Source of the DNA: Thioalkalivibrio nitratireducens DSM 14787
GTDB taxonomy: Bacteria; Pseudomonadota; Gammaproteobacteria; Ectothiorhodospirales; Ectothiorhodospiraceae
Length of the DNA: 64,000 nucleotides
Direction: 5' to 3'
Assembly (NCBI RefSeq): GCF_000321415.2
Contig: NC_019902.2
Location: 2,852,001 to 2,916,000, forward strand
Positions within the stretch are counted from its first letter, which is position 1; every line of letters starts with the position of its first letter. Of this stretch, positions 33,876-42,897 are shown one piece after another. The position numbers and the translations under genes were made by a program. The notes below the pieces were generated by a model. That model was not told the origin of the DNA. It was given only the letters and a program-made list of their open reading frames with translations, and ran no database searches.

Positions 33876-35078
33876 TCAGCCGCCGCGCTGCGGCTGCACG
33901 CGGACGCCGTCGCGCACCCGGTCGCCGGGATGCGTCACCACCGTTTCCCCGGGACTCAGGCCGTCGACGATCTGCGAGATCATGCCGCTGCGCCGTCCGG
34001 GCTGCACCGACCGCTCCCGCGCACGGCCCTCCGTGACCACGAACACCGCCCAGCGGCCATCGACCCGAAACAGCGCACTGGTCGGCACCTGGGTCACATC
34101 TTCCCCCTCCCACAACACGAATTCCGCCTCGACGCGGAAGCCCACGCCCAGTCGTTCGGCCGCTTGCTGCACGTCGGCAAAATCGACGATCACGGGCACC
34201 CGCTGCTCGTCCACGCCCAACGCGGACACCCGCGTGAAGCCGGCCGGCTCGACCCGCCGCACCCGTCCCTGGAGCAGCTCGTCGCCGCCCCAGCCCCCGA
34301 TCGTTACGCGCATGCCGGAGCGAACGCGCACCGCGTCCATCGACAGCAGGTCCACCTGGATCTCGAGGTCCGCGAGGTCCCCGACCTCGAGCACGGGCTC
34401 ACCGGCCTGGATCGCGCCCTCGCAACAACGATGGCGGTGCAGCACCACGCCCGCCGACGGCGACCGCACTTCGAGCAGCGGCTGATCTTCGCCTGGTCGC
34501 GTTCCGCTGGCGATGTCGAGCACCGCCCGCGCACTCTCGACCTCGGAGCGTGCGACCTGGACCGAGTGCTCGGCCGCCCGAACCACGGCCCGCTGGCGAT
34601 CCCGCGCACTGCGCGCCCGTTCCATTTCCGTTGCGGACACCAGCTCGCGCTCGCGCAGTTGCCGGTAGCGCTCAAACTCGGATTCCGCGAAACTGGCCTC
34701 GGCGCGCTCGGTCTCGAGGTTCGCCCGCGCGGTCTCGAGCCGCGCCCGCGCCGCGGACAGGTTCTCGCGCGCCTGTTCGAGGCTGCGGGCATCGAGCGCC
34801 GGCGCGGGAAGCGGTTCCATCCGGAACACGACCTGCGCCAGTTCCACCGGATCCCCGGCCTCCAACGCGACCCGCTGCAGGTAGCCTGCGATCGGCGCGG
34901 ACACGGTGAAGGTGTCGCGCAGGCGGGTGCGCCCCTCCTCTTCGACCGATTCGACGAAGGCTCCGGAGCGCACCTCCGTAGCGCTCACCGGTACCGGTGC
35001 CGGCATCAGCGCCCAGGCGAGCAATCCCGCCGCCGCCAGCAGCACCAGCGCCCATAGAGTCTTCTTCCGCCATTTCAT
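33876..35078 (-). CDS. HlyD-family periplasmic adaptor (membrane fusion protein)
   Basis: A 400-residue protein with an N-terminal membrane anchor (LWALVLLAAAGLLAWAL), then a lipoyl half-motif, a long alpha-hairpin (about residues 95-200, rich in Ala, Arg, Glu) and beta-barrel domains (VPTSALFRVDGRWAVFVV). It would bridge an inner-membrane ABC transporter to the outer membrane. The permease and ATPase genes lie upstream on the same strand (253-base gap). No outer-membrane TolC-like gene is adjacent. The substrate is unknown. Confidence 0.88.
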   Translation of the reverse strand: MKWRKKTLWALVLLAAAGLLAWALMPAPVPVSATEVRSGAFVESVEEEGRTRLRDTFTVSAPIAGYLQRVALEAGDPVELAQVVFRMEPLPAPALDARSLEQARENLSAARARLETARANLETERAEASFAESEFERYRQLRERELVSATEMERARSARDRQRAVVRAAEHSVQVARSEVESARAVLDIASGTRPGEDQPLLEVRSPSAGVVLHRHRCCEGAIQAGEPVLEVGDLADLEIQVDLLSMDAVRVRSGMRVTIGGWGGDELLQGRVRRVEPAGFTRVSALGVDEQRVPVIVDFADVQQAAERLGVGFRVEAEFVLWEGEDVTQVPTSALFRVDGRWAVFVVTEGRARERSVQPGRRSGMISQIVDGLSPGETVVTHPGDRVRDGVRVQPQRGG

Positions 35079-35331
35079 TCAGCCGTGCTCCTCGAGTCCA
35101 CCGCCATGCCATCGCCTTCCGGCCGACCCCCCCAAGGCCCCTCCCCCGGTCACGGTGGAGAGGCCGGAGAGGGGGAAATACACGGTCCAACCGCAGTGCA
35201 CTAACCCCGCTCCCCCTTCACTCCAGGCATCCTGCCTCTACCCCTCGCCCGCGTCCGGCCGTCGAAATCCGCTCCAGGCGGATTCGCCCCACTCGCGGGA
35301 GGCGGAAGGAAGCATTCGCAATCACGCGCTC

Positions 35332-37695
35332 TCACTCCACCGCCTTCAGCACCGAGACCTTGTCCAGCCGGTGCAAGCGCCTTACCACAAACACTGCCGC
35401 GACCGCCGAAGCAGCCAGCACCGCCGCGGTGGCAAAGCCGTAGGCCGCCGGCGTCAGTACCAGCGGCACCCGGAACATGTCCATGCTGAATGCCTGGTTC
35501 AATGCCCAGGCGAACCCGGTTCCGATCAGCCAGCCGACCGGCAGCGCGACCACCGTCAGTGCCAGGATCTCGCCGACCAGGATCGCACTCACCTCGGCGC
35601 GCGAGTAGCCGAGCACCTGCAGCGTCGCGAGTTCGCGCGCGCGTTCGGCGAACGCGATGCGCGCGTTGTTGTAGACCACCGCGAACGCGATCGATCCCGC
35701 GAGCAAAACGAACACCAGCGCGAACATCAGGATGGTATCCCCCATGTATTCCCGGATGTTGCGCTCGGCCTGCGAGATCTGCCCGATTGCGGCAACGCCC
35801 GGAATCTCCCACAAGCTGTCGAACAGCTCCGTCTCGCGTGCGGGATCGACCAGCAGCCAGGCGCCGCTGACCGCGGGGCCCTCGCGCATCAGGCGGTTCA
35901 CCGCATCCCTGCGCATGTACGCGCTGACCCCAAGCGGTTCGTCCACCACCCCGGTCAGCGGCACCGAGACGGTTCGGCGGTGCCCTTCCTGGATTTCCAC
36001 ACGCACCGGGTCTCCCACCTGCAACCCCAGATCGTCCGCAAGGTAATCGGTCAGCAGCAACCCCTCGGGTGGCAGGCGCTGGGGTCGCTGCCGGCCGTCG
36101 AGCAACTGGCGCAGTTGCGGTTCCTCGTCCAGCCCGAGGATCGCGGTGCGGTAGTCGCGGTGCCCGGCCAGAAGCCGCACCGGCACGCTGCGGTAGGTTT
36201 CGACCGCGAGCACCCCGGGCTGGTGGCGCAGTTCGCCGTGGACCCGTGCCGGAGTCGGATCGGTGAAGGTCAGATGCACGTCCATCCGCAATACCAGCCG
36301 GTACTGGGTGTCGAGCATGTGATCGACCGCGTTGAGCTGGTAGGCGCCCATCACCAGCAGCCCCACCGACATCGCGATGCCGAGCACCGACAGGCCTGCC
36401 TTCACCGGGTGGCGGCCGATGTTGCGCAATACGATCCGCGCGCCCTGATCCAGCCAGCGGTCGGGAACGGCGCGCTCGATCCAGCCCTTGCGGAACCTCG
36501 CGGGCGGTTCCGGACGCATCGCCTCGGCGGGCGGCAGACTGACCGCGCGCCAGACCGAGCGCAGCGTTCCAAGCAGCGCGGCGCCGAAGGCAACCGCGAC
36601 CGCGAGCAACAGCACCCAGCCCTGCAGCCGGAAGCGCAGCTCGGGAAACCGGAAGTACTCGGTGTAGATCGCGGCCAGCCCGGTGCCCGCCCAGAGGCCG
36701 AGCCCGACGCCCAGCACGCAACCGACCAGCACGATCAGCCCGGTGAGCATCCCGTAGTGGAACGCGATATCCCGATTGCGGTAGCCGAAGGCCTTCAGCA
36801 CTGCGACCTGCTCGCGCTGCGAGCGGATGATCCGGCCCATCACCACGTTCAGCAGAAAGGCCGAGACCAACAGGAAAATCGTCGGCAGAATCGCGGCCTG
36901 GGCGCGCAACTGCCGCAGTTCCTCGTGCAAGAAGCGGTGCGACGGCTGGTCGTCGCGGCCGTGGGCGCCGATGCCGCCGTAGCGCGCGAGAATCCGGTCC
37001 AGTTGTTCGATCACCGCGGCCTCGGAGGCGCCGGCCTGCAGGGTCATGACCACATTGTTGAACGCACCGTCCATGCCGTAGGCACCGGCCAGCGCGCGCC
37101 GGTTCATCCACAGGATGCCGTAGCGTTCGTAGTCGGGCAGCAGGTCGGTTGGCGCGATCTGGTAGACGAACTCCGGCGACAGCACGATGCCGCTGACCCG
37201 TAGCGTGGTCAGGCGCCCGTGGATGATTGCGTGCAGCGGGTCGCCGGCACGCAGCCCGTGCGCCTCGGCGAAGGCGTCGCTGACCGCGACCTGGTCGGAG
37301 CGCCCCGAATCCGGCAGCCGCCCCTCGCGCAGGTAGAGCTGGTTCAGCAGCGGCTGGCGCCCGTCCGGGATCGACAGCAGCAGGCCGCGCACCGGATCAT
37401 CGAAGTCGGGAACCTCGAGCCGCACCGCGGCCTGTACCCGGGTCTCGGCAACGTTCACGCCCGGGATCTCGCGAAGCCGCTCGGCCAGGCTGTCGGGGGC
37501 ACGTTTCAGGTCCGCGAACACGTCGGCGAAGTGATGGTCCTCGTAGAAACGCTCCTGGGTCAGCGACAGCGCGTCCAGCGTGGTCACCGCGATGATCAGC
37601 GTCATCACCCCCGCCGCGATCACCACCGCGATCGCCGCCACCTGCCCCTTCAGCGTCGCGAGGTCGCGCAGCAGCTTGCGGTCGAGGGCGCGCAT
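35332..37695 (-). CDS. ABC transporter permease with two FtsX/MacB-type domains
   Basis: A 787-residue inner-membrane protein. After an N-terminal helix ([16 protein letters not shown]) comes a periplasmic MacB-like domain, then FtsX modules around residues 260-385 and 650-785, with another periplasmic domain between. It is of the large lipoprotein/macrolide-exporter class. The ATPase gene is 13 bases upstream and an HlyD adaptor gene downstream, so this is a tripartite-type exporter. The substrate is not evident. Confidence 0.9.
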   Translation of the reverse strand: MRALDRKLLRDLATLKGQVAAIAVVIAAGVMTLIIAVTTLDALSLTQERFYEDHHFADVFADLKRAPDSLAERLREIPGVNVAETRVQAAVRLEVPDFDDPVRGLLLSIPDGRQPLLNQLYLREGRLPDSGRSDQVAVSDAFAEAHGLRAGDPLHAIIHGRLTTLRVSGIVLSPEFVYQIAPTDLLPDYERYGILWMNRRALAGAYGMDGAFNNVVMTLQAGASEAAVIEQLDRILARYGGIGAHGRDDQPSHRFLHEELRQLRAQAAILPTIFLLVSAFLLNVVMGRIIRSQREQVAVLKAFGYRNRDIAFHYGMLTGLIVLVGCVLGVGLGLWAGTGLAAIYTEYFRFPELRFRLQGWVLLLAVAVAFGAALLGTLRSVWRAVSLPPAEAMRPEPPARFRKGWIERAVPDRWLDQGARIVLRNIGRHPVKAGLSVLGIAMSVGLLVMGAYQLNAVDHMLDTQYRLVLRMDVHLTFTDPTPARVHGELRHQPGVLAVETYRSVPVRLLAGHRDYRTAILGLDEEPQLRQLLDGRQRPQRLPPEGLLLTDYLADDLGLQVGDPVRVEIQEGHRRTVSVPLTGVVDEPLGVSAYMRRDAVNRLMREGPAVSGAWLLVDPARETELFDSLWEIPGVAAIGQISQAERNIREYMGDTILMFALVFVLLAGSIAFAVVYNNARIAFAERARELATLQVLGYSRAEVSAILVGEILALTVVALPVGWLIGTGFAWALNQAFSMDMFRVPLVLTPAAYGFATAAVLAASAVAAVFVVRRLHRLDKVSVLKAVE

Positions 37696-37708
37696 CGAGA
37701 GGCCTGCG

Positions 37709-38455
37709 CTACCAGCGCAGTTCCCCCGGCGCGCGGCGCCGCGCGTTCTCGTGCACCTCGGCCACCTCCCCGTCGTGCAGCCGGACCACGCGGTCGGCCA
37801 TTTCGCCGATCACCTCGTTGTGGGTGATGATCGCGACCGTGGTGCCGATTTCGCGGTTGATGTGCTCCAGCGCCTCGAGCACCCGGATCCCGGTCTTCGA
37901 GTCCAGTGCCCCGGTGGGTTCGTCGCAGAGCAGAACCGCCGGCTGCTTCGCGATCGCGCGCGCGATCGCGACGCGCTGCTGCTCGCCGCCGGAGAGCTGC
38001 GACGGGAAGTGGTCGAGCCGCGCCTCCAGTCCGACCAGAGCCAGCGCCTGTTCGGCCGGCATCGGGTTGCGGGCGATATCGGTGACGATCGCGACATTCT
38101 CCCGCGCGGTCAGGCTCGCGATCAGGTTGTAGAACTGGAATACGAAACCGACGTGTTCGCGCCGAAATGCGGTCAGCGTCTTGTCCGAGGCACGGGTCAG
38201 ATCCTGGTTCCGGTAACGCACGCGGCCCCCGGTTGCGGTATCGAGCCCGCCCATGATGTTCAGCAGCGTCGACTTGCCCGAGCCCGAGGCGCCCAGCATC
38301 ACCAACAGCTCGCCGGCGTAGAGGTCCAGGTCCACGCCGCGCAGCGCGTGGATCTCGACCTCGCCCATCAGGTACGTCTTGGTCAGACCGCGGGTTTCGA
38401 ACACGATCTCCCGGTTTCGGGGGCCTTCCGGTCGACTCGGTGCGGCGACGTCCAT
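37709..38455 (-). CDS. ABC transporter ATP-binding protein (MacB/LolD type)
   Basis: A 248-residue ATPase with Walker [11 protein letters not shown]-loop FVFQFYNLI, signature [14 protein letters not shown], Walker [13 protein letters not shown] and the switch histidine in AIITHN. It powers the FtsX-type permease encoded 13 bases downstream. Confidence 0.95.
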   Translation of the reverse strand: MDVAAPSRPEGPRNREIVFETRGLTKTYLMGEVEIHALRGVDLDLYAGELLVMLGASGSGKSTLLNIMGGLDTATGGRVRYRNQDLTRASDKTLTAFRREHVGFVFQFYNLIASLTARENVAIVTDIARNPMPAEQALALVGLEARLDHFPSQLSGGEQQRVAIARAIAKQPAVLLCDEPTGALDSKTGIRVLEALEHINREIGTTVAIITHNEVIGEMADRVVRLHDGEVAEVHENARRRAPGELRW

Positions 38456-38552
38456 GGTTCGATTCTACGGAATCCGCCGGCCCAGGACAGCGATCCCGGG
38501 GGCTCGGCCGGGACTGCCCGCGGACGCTGAAGCAGGCGGCCCCGGAGTCGTT

Positions 38553-38963
38553 TCAGTGGACCAGCACGGCCCCGCGCAAACCGCTGCCGGGGGTCCGGGC
38601 CACGGTACGCAGGATGTCGACGAAGACCTCGGCAGCCGCCGGGTCGCGTTCGCGGAAGCCCTCGAAACCGGTCACGACCAGCACCCGTTCCGGGCCGCTG
38701 CGATTCTCGGGACCGAACAGGGCCTCTTCCAGCGCGTCCCAGTTGAAGCCGAACCAGGCACCGAAGCCCAGCGCCTGGTGGAGTCTGTCCAGCAGCATCG
38801 CCTTGTCGGCCACGCCGACCAGGTCCACATGCTGCGCGTCCAGAGACCCGTGCCGCAGCGCGTCCAGGACCGCAGCCGGGTCGCTGCCGCCAGGAAGTTC
38901 GAGCAGCGGCTCCGGGCCGGCCAGCCAGTCGGGCAGCGTCGACGGGTCGGCCGGGGGCGGCAT
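38553..38963 (-). CDS. barstar-family ribonuclease inhibitor
   Basis: A 136-residue cytosolic protein with the barstar signature region (LGFGAWFGFNWDALEEAL) and a C-terminal VLVVTGFEGF strand. Barstars bind and block a guanyl-preferring ribonuclease. The gene for such a ribonuclease is immediately upstream and overlaps by one base, so the two form a cognate pair. It has about 40 extra N-terminal residues relative to the 90-residue classical barstar. Confidence 0.88.
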   Translation of the reverse strand: MPPPADPSTLPDWLAGPEPLLELPGGSDPAAVLDALRHGSLDAQHVDLVGVADKAMLLDRLHQALGFGAWFGFNWDALEEALFGPENRSGPERVLVVTGFEGFRERDPAAAEVFVDILRTVARTPGSGLRGAVLVH

Positions 38964-39406
38964 CAGCGAATCCTCCGGAAACTTCGGTAATGGTCGTGAG
39001 TGTAGTAGACCTCGCCATCCTCCCCGATCACCAGGCGCTGGGGACCGGCATGCGAGATGCCGGGCGTGCGGATCACGTATTCGCGGTAATGCCCGGACGG
39101 CCGCGCGGGCAGCAGTCCCTCGCGGTTGTGGAACACGCCGCCGTCGTTGCGGTGCGGGTCACTCTCGCCGGCGGCGATACGCTCGAGGGCCGGCGCCAGA
39201 TCGACGTCGCCCTGCCACGCCACCCGGCCGTCCAGATCGCGCACCTCGACGTTGGGTACCACCAGGCCGTGGTCGCCCGCCGGGGCTAGCTCCTCGACCG
39301 GGGACGGTGCCGGGTCCGGGCCCAGCCAGGAATTCGGCCCGAACTGCAGGGCCGCAAAGGCGACGGCCAGGATCAGCAGGGTCAGCAACAACGGTTTGTT
39401 CGACAT
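38963..39406 (-). CDS. exported barnase-like guanyl ribonuclease
   Basis: A 147-residue protein. An N-terminal hydrophobic segment (LLLTLLILAVAFAALQF) targets it to the membrane or periplasm. The C-terminal half is a microbial ribonuclease domain: catalytic E109 (HYREYVI), R124 (GPQRLVIG) and H139 (THDHYRSF), with the fold signature GVFHNREGLLP. All three catalytic residues of the family are present, so it should be active. Without a lipobox it is either secreted or anchored. It overlaps its barstar gene by one base. The role (nutrient RNase, competition toxin, or other) is not shown by the sequence. Confidence 0.88.
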   Translation of the reverse strand: MSNKPLLLTLLILAVAFAALQFGPNSWLGPDPAPSPVEELAPAGDHGLVVPNVEVRDLDGRVAWQGDVDLAPALERIAAGESDPHRNDGGVFHNREGLLPARPSGHYREYVIRTPGISHAGPQRLVIGEDGEVYYTHDHYRSFRRIR

Positions 39407-39601
39407 CCGGGTATCCTCCGCGGGTCGGAATCAGCGCCTGTAACCATACCCCCTGCGCCAACGCAGGGCAGGGCAGCGGGATCCGTCCGGCAAGGCGCGG
39501 GGCACCGGACAGTCCGCGCACGCGCGAGTCTGCGCCGGCAACGCGGCAACCCCACAACGTTGCCAGGCGCGTTCAGGGGCAATCACAGCCAGCATCGGTT
39601 A

Positions 39602-40039
39602 TCAGCCATCGTCGGTCGGGAAGCGCATCCGGCCCCGTCCCTGCTTGCGCTGTCCGCGGGCCTTCTTGCCGCTCAGGCGACGCTCCCGCGAGGCGCGGGT
39701 CGGGCGCATCGGGATGCGCGGCGCCGGGGGCCGCTCGGCTTCGCGCAGCAGCTCCGCGAGGCGCTCGAGCGCATCCTCGCGGTTGCGTTCCTGGCTGCGG
39801 AAGCGCTGCGCGTGGATGATCAGCACGCCCTCGCGCGAGATGCGCTTGCGCGCGATCCGGCACAGACGCTCCCGGATCTCGGACCCGAGGGCCGGACAGG
39901 TCTGCACGCGGAAGCGAAGCTCCACCGCGCTGTCGGTCTTGTTCACGTGCTGGCCACCCGGGCCGGTCGAGCGCTTGTAGCGGAACTCGAGATCCTCCTC
40001 GGGCAATGCGAAGCCCGGGCCGACCGCGATCAGCGCCAT
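39602..40039 (-). CDS. arfB: peptidyl-tRNA hydrolase ArfB, ribosome rescue factor
   Basis: A 145-residue class I release-factor-like protein with the catalytic GPGGQHVNK motif and a basic, lysine/arginine-rich C-terminal tail (GKKARGQRKQGRGR) that enters the mRNA channel. It frees stalled ribosomes lacking a stop codon. The ATG at 40039 (MALIAVGPG) is preferred over 40063. Confidence 0.95.
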   Translation of the reverse strand: MALIAVGPGFALPEEDLEFRYKRSTGPGGQHVNKTDSAVELRFRVQTCPALGSEIRERLCRIARKRISREGVLIIHAQRFRSQERNREDALERLAELLREAERPPAPRIPMRPTRASRERRLSGKKARGQRKQGRGRMRFPTDDG

Positions 40040-40462
40040 ACGGGTTTCTCCGGGCCCGCGCAAGCGGGTTTCGCGATCCCAGCCACGCCGTCGGACGCAT
40101 TCAGGGGCGGCCGCGGCGGGCAGGCAAACCCTCGCACCGGGTGGGTTGCGGGGCGCTGGCCGTGCCTTGCGGCATCCCCTGCCCGGGCAGCCGCGACAGG
40201 GCGCCCGGATCCCTGCGCGATCACGGCCGTGCGTCGTGCCGGTTTGTTGTCGGCGCCAGAAATCCTTAGGCTATGCGCCTTCCCGTACCGGGTCGCCCTG
40301 CGGCCGGCGGTCTCGCCCGGGCATGAATCCCCCGGGTTCGGGGTCCGCACATCGCGGCCCCGGCCAGGCCCGCCGCGATGTCTTCGCATCCGCGGGACAG
40401 CGGCATCGCGCCGTGTTCGCTGCTGATCGGCGAATCCGTTCACCAACAGCCAAGGAGTCTCC
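40040..40462. other. divergent intergenic stretch before the PfkB kinase, no gene recognised
   Basis: About 420 bases between divergent arfB and the kinase gene. No coding frame here looks real. It should hold both promoters, but I find no convincing pair of hexamers; AAGGAG lies 8 bases before the kinase ATG. Confidence 0.5.
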
Positions 40463-41395
40463 ATGTCCGCCCTGATCTGCGGTTCCATCGCCTTCGACAC
40501 CATCATGGTCTTTCCCGATCGCTTCAAGAACCACATCCTGCCGGACAAGGTGCATATCCTCAACGTCTCCTTCCTGGTACCGGAGATGCGCCGGGAGTTT
40601 GGCGGCTGCGCCGGCAACATCGCCTACAACCTGAAACTGCTCGGCGGCGAACCCGTCCCGATGGCCACCGTCGGCTCGGACTTCGGCGTGTACGCGGAAT
40701 GGCTGGACCAGCAGGGAATCGACCGCCGCCACGTACGCACCATCGACGGCAGCTTCACGGGCCAGGCGTTCATCACCACCGACCAGGACGACAACCAGAT
40801 CACCGCGTTCCATCCGGGCGCGATGAACTTCTCGCATCACAACCGGGTGCAGGATGCCGAGGGCGTCCGCCTGGGAATCGTCTCCCCCGACGGCCGCGAC
40901 GGCATGATCCAGCATGCCGCCCAGTTCGCCGAGGCCGGCATCCCGTTCTTTTTCGACGTCGGGCAGGGACTGCCGCTGTTCAGCGGCGACGACCTGACGC
41001 GCTTCCTGGAGCAGGCGACGTACGCCGCCTTCAACGACTACGAGGCTCAGCTGACGGCCGAACGCACCGGCCTGACGCTGGAACAGATGGCCGAGCGTGT
41101 GGATGCGATGATCGTGACCCGCGGCGGCGAGGGATCGGACATCTACACCGCCGGCCAGCGCATCACCATCCCCGCAGTGCAACCGACTGCGGTGGTCGAC
41201 CCCACCGGCTGCGGCGACGCCTACCGCGCGGGACTGCTCTACGGGCTGGAGAACGGCATGGACTGGGAGACGACGGGCCGGATCGCCTCGCTGCTCGGGT
41301 CCATCAAGATCGCGACCGCCGGAACCCAGAACCACCACTTCACGCGCGACGAATTCGCCGAGCGCTTCCACGAGGCCTTCGGCTACCGGTTCTGA
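40463..41395 (+). CDS. PfkB-family carbohydrate/adenosine kinase
   Basis: A 310-residue ribokinase-fold protein beginning MSALICGSIAFDTIMVF. It has the PfkB N-terminal signature region (EFGGCAGNIAYNLKLLGG) and the anion-hole motif DPTGCGDAYRAG with the catalytic aspartate. Similar proteins are annotated as adenosine kinase-like or carbohydrate kinase; the substrate cannot be fixed from sequence alone. AAGGAG precedes the ATG. It stands alone. Confidence 0.85.
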   Translation: MSALICGSIAFDTIMVFPDRFKNHILPDKVHILNVSFLVPEMRREFGGCAGNIAYNLKLLGGEPVPMATVGSDFGVYAEWLDQQGIDRRHVRTIDGSFTGQAFITTDQDDNQITAFHPGAMNFSHHNRVQDAEGVRLGIVSPDGRDGMIQHAAQFAEAGIPFFFDVGQGLPLFSGDDLTRFLEQATYAAFNDYEAQLTAERTGLTLEQMAERVDAMIVTRGGEGSDIYTAGQRITIPAVQPTAVVDPTGCGDAYRAGLLYGLENGMDWETTGRIASLLGSIKIATAGTQNHHFTRDEFAERFHEAFGYRF

Positions 41396-41482
41396 TCGCG
41401 CGATCCCGGCCGGCTCCGGCGGGCCGGGACACCCGAACCGGTGCCGGCCCCCATCGGGCCGGCACCGGAACGCCCCGCAGAC

Positions 41483-41905
41483 TCAGCAGTCGCCGAGGCG
41501 GCGCCCTTCGAGCACGATCTCCATCTGCATCGGTCCCATCGGGGTGTTCATCCGCGCGGACATCGTGCCCTCGGCACGATCACCGAGAAAATGCATCTCG
41601 GCGTCCATCGTCATGTCCATGCCGTCCTCGTGCTGGCAGCTCATGGTGTAATTCATCCCGTCGGCGCGAACGTCCTGGGAGGTGATCTCGCATTCCTCGA
41701 CATCGACGTCGAACAACTGCCCGTCGGACAGATCCTCGGCGGTCACGCACTCGCGACTGGTCTCGCGCTGCTCGGGCATCATCCCGCCCGCGAATGTCGT
41801 GGTCGTGACCATTTCCCACTCGCCGGGCTGCAGATTGGGCTGCGTGGCCGATACCGCCAGGGGCAGTGCGAGCAGGGCGGCTGCGAGGAGGCTGCGACAG
41901 AGCAT
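41483..41905 (-). CDS. DUF3617 exported protein
   Basis: A 140-residue protein with a cleavable signal peptide (MLCRSLLAAALLALPLAVSA) followed by QPGEWEMVTTTTFAGG, the typical opening of DUF3617 proteins. It has four cysteines in the mature part (ECVT, ECEI, SCQH, GDC), probably paired in the periplasm, and a methionine-rich stretch. The function of the family is unknown. The ATG at 41905 gives the signal peptide; the longer frame does not. Confidence 0.85.
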   Translation of the reverse strand: MLCRSLLAAALLALPLAVSATQPNLQPGEWEMVTTTTFAGGMMPEQRETSRECVTAEDLSDGQLFDVDVEECEITSQDVRADGMNYTMSCQHEDGMDMTMDAEMHFLGDRAEGTMSARMNTPMGPMQMEIVLEGRRLGDC

Positions 41906-42132
41906 GGCATGGTTCCTTATCGGTTGGGCGAAGGGGGACGCGATCCGGTCGCCCGCCGCGCAGTCGTCCCCAGCAGGATGCGAGCGGAAGGCCGCCACGC
42001 TGCCACGCCCGTTCGGGAAGGTCAATCCGAACCCGGCCGGTGGGGTGATACCCTGGTCTCCTCACGCAGACACCGCCGGCCGTACGAGTACGATCGTCGG
42101 GCCGCAACTCCGCACGGGGAGAAAGCCTCACG

Positions 42133-42789
42133 ATGCCGCCGTCCGCCCGCCAGCCCCGCCCGCCGCAAGTCTCCGTCAGCCGCGGATCAGCGGCGATCCT
42201 GCTGCTGATTCTGAGCCTGCTGGCCGCCTGCTCGCCGGGGCCGGAACCCCTGTCACCGCTGGGTGCCGACGCGGTGATCCTGGCCTTCGGGGACAGTCTC
42301 ACCGCGGGTACCGGTGCCGATGCCGGCGCTTCGTTTCCGGCGGCGCTCGAGCAACTGACCGGGCGCAGGGTCATCAATGCCGGGCACCCGGGCGAACGCT
42401 CGGCCGAGGGCCTGGCCCGTCTGCCAACGCTGCTCGACGAACACCGGCCCGACCTGCTGATCCTGACCCACGGTGGTAACGACCTGCTGCGGCGTATGGA
42501 CACCGACCAGACGCGGGACAACGTCGCGGAGATGGTGCGCCTGGCGCGCTCGCAGGGCGTCGACGTGCTGCTGGTGGCCGTGCCGGCGCCGACCCTGCTG
42601 CGGCTGCGCAGCGAACCGATCTACGCCGGGATCGCCGACGAATTCCGCATTCCGCTCGAGGACGGGGCCCTGGCACACATCCTGTCCCGGGACGCGCTGA
42701 AGGCCGACCCGATCCACCCGAATGCCGCAGGCTACCGCGTGCTGGCCGAACGCATTCACGAATTGCTGGAACGGTCCGGGGCGCTTTGA
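42133..42789 (+). CDS. GDSL/SGNH-family esterase lipoprotein (TesA-like)
   Basis: A 218-residue protein with a lipoprotein signal (LLLILSLLAAC) and an SGNH hydrolase domain: block I FGDSLTAG, block III GGNDLL and block V DPIHPN. The fold matches TesA/arylesterase proteins, but E. coli TesA is not a lipoprotein; here the cysteine after LLAA predicts lipid anchoring. Substrate unknown. Confidence 0.88.
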   Translation: MPPSARQPRPPQVSVSRGSAAILLLILSLLAACSPGPEPLSPLGADAVILAFGDSLTAGTGADAGASFPAALEQLTGRRVINAGHPGERSAEGLARLPTLLDEHRPDLLILTHGGNDLLRRMDTDQTRDNVAEMVRLARSQGVDVLLVAVPAPTLLRLRSEPIYAGIADEFRIPLEDGALAHILSRDALKADPIHPNAAGYRVLAERIHELLERSGAL

Positions 42790-42897
42790 TCCTCCGCCGG
42801 TTCACGCCCCCGGACGCAGCGGCCGCGGCCGCACTTACCGCGGAGCACCGGTGGCCGAGGAAACGCGCAGTGCCCGCAAGCGGCCACAGCGTGAGCG

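Noticed and set aside
38963-39406. Classical cytosolic toxin-antitoxin system
   Set aside because: The ribonuclease carries an N-terminal hydrophobic export segment and its partner is a barstar, so it is an exported-enzyme/inhibitor pair and not a typical type II system.
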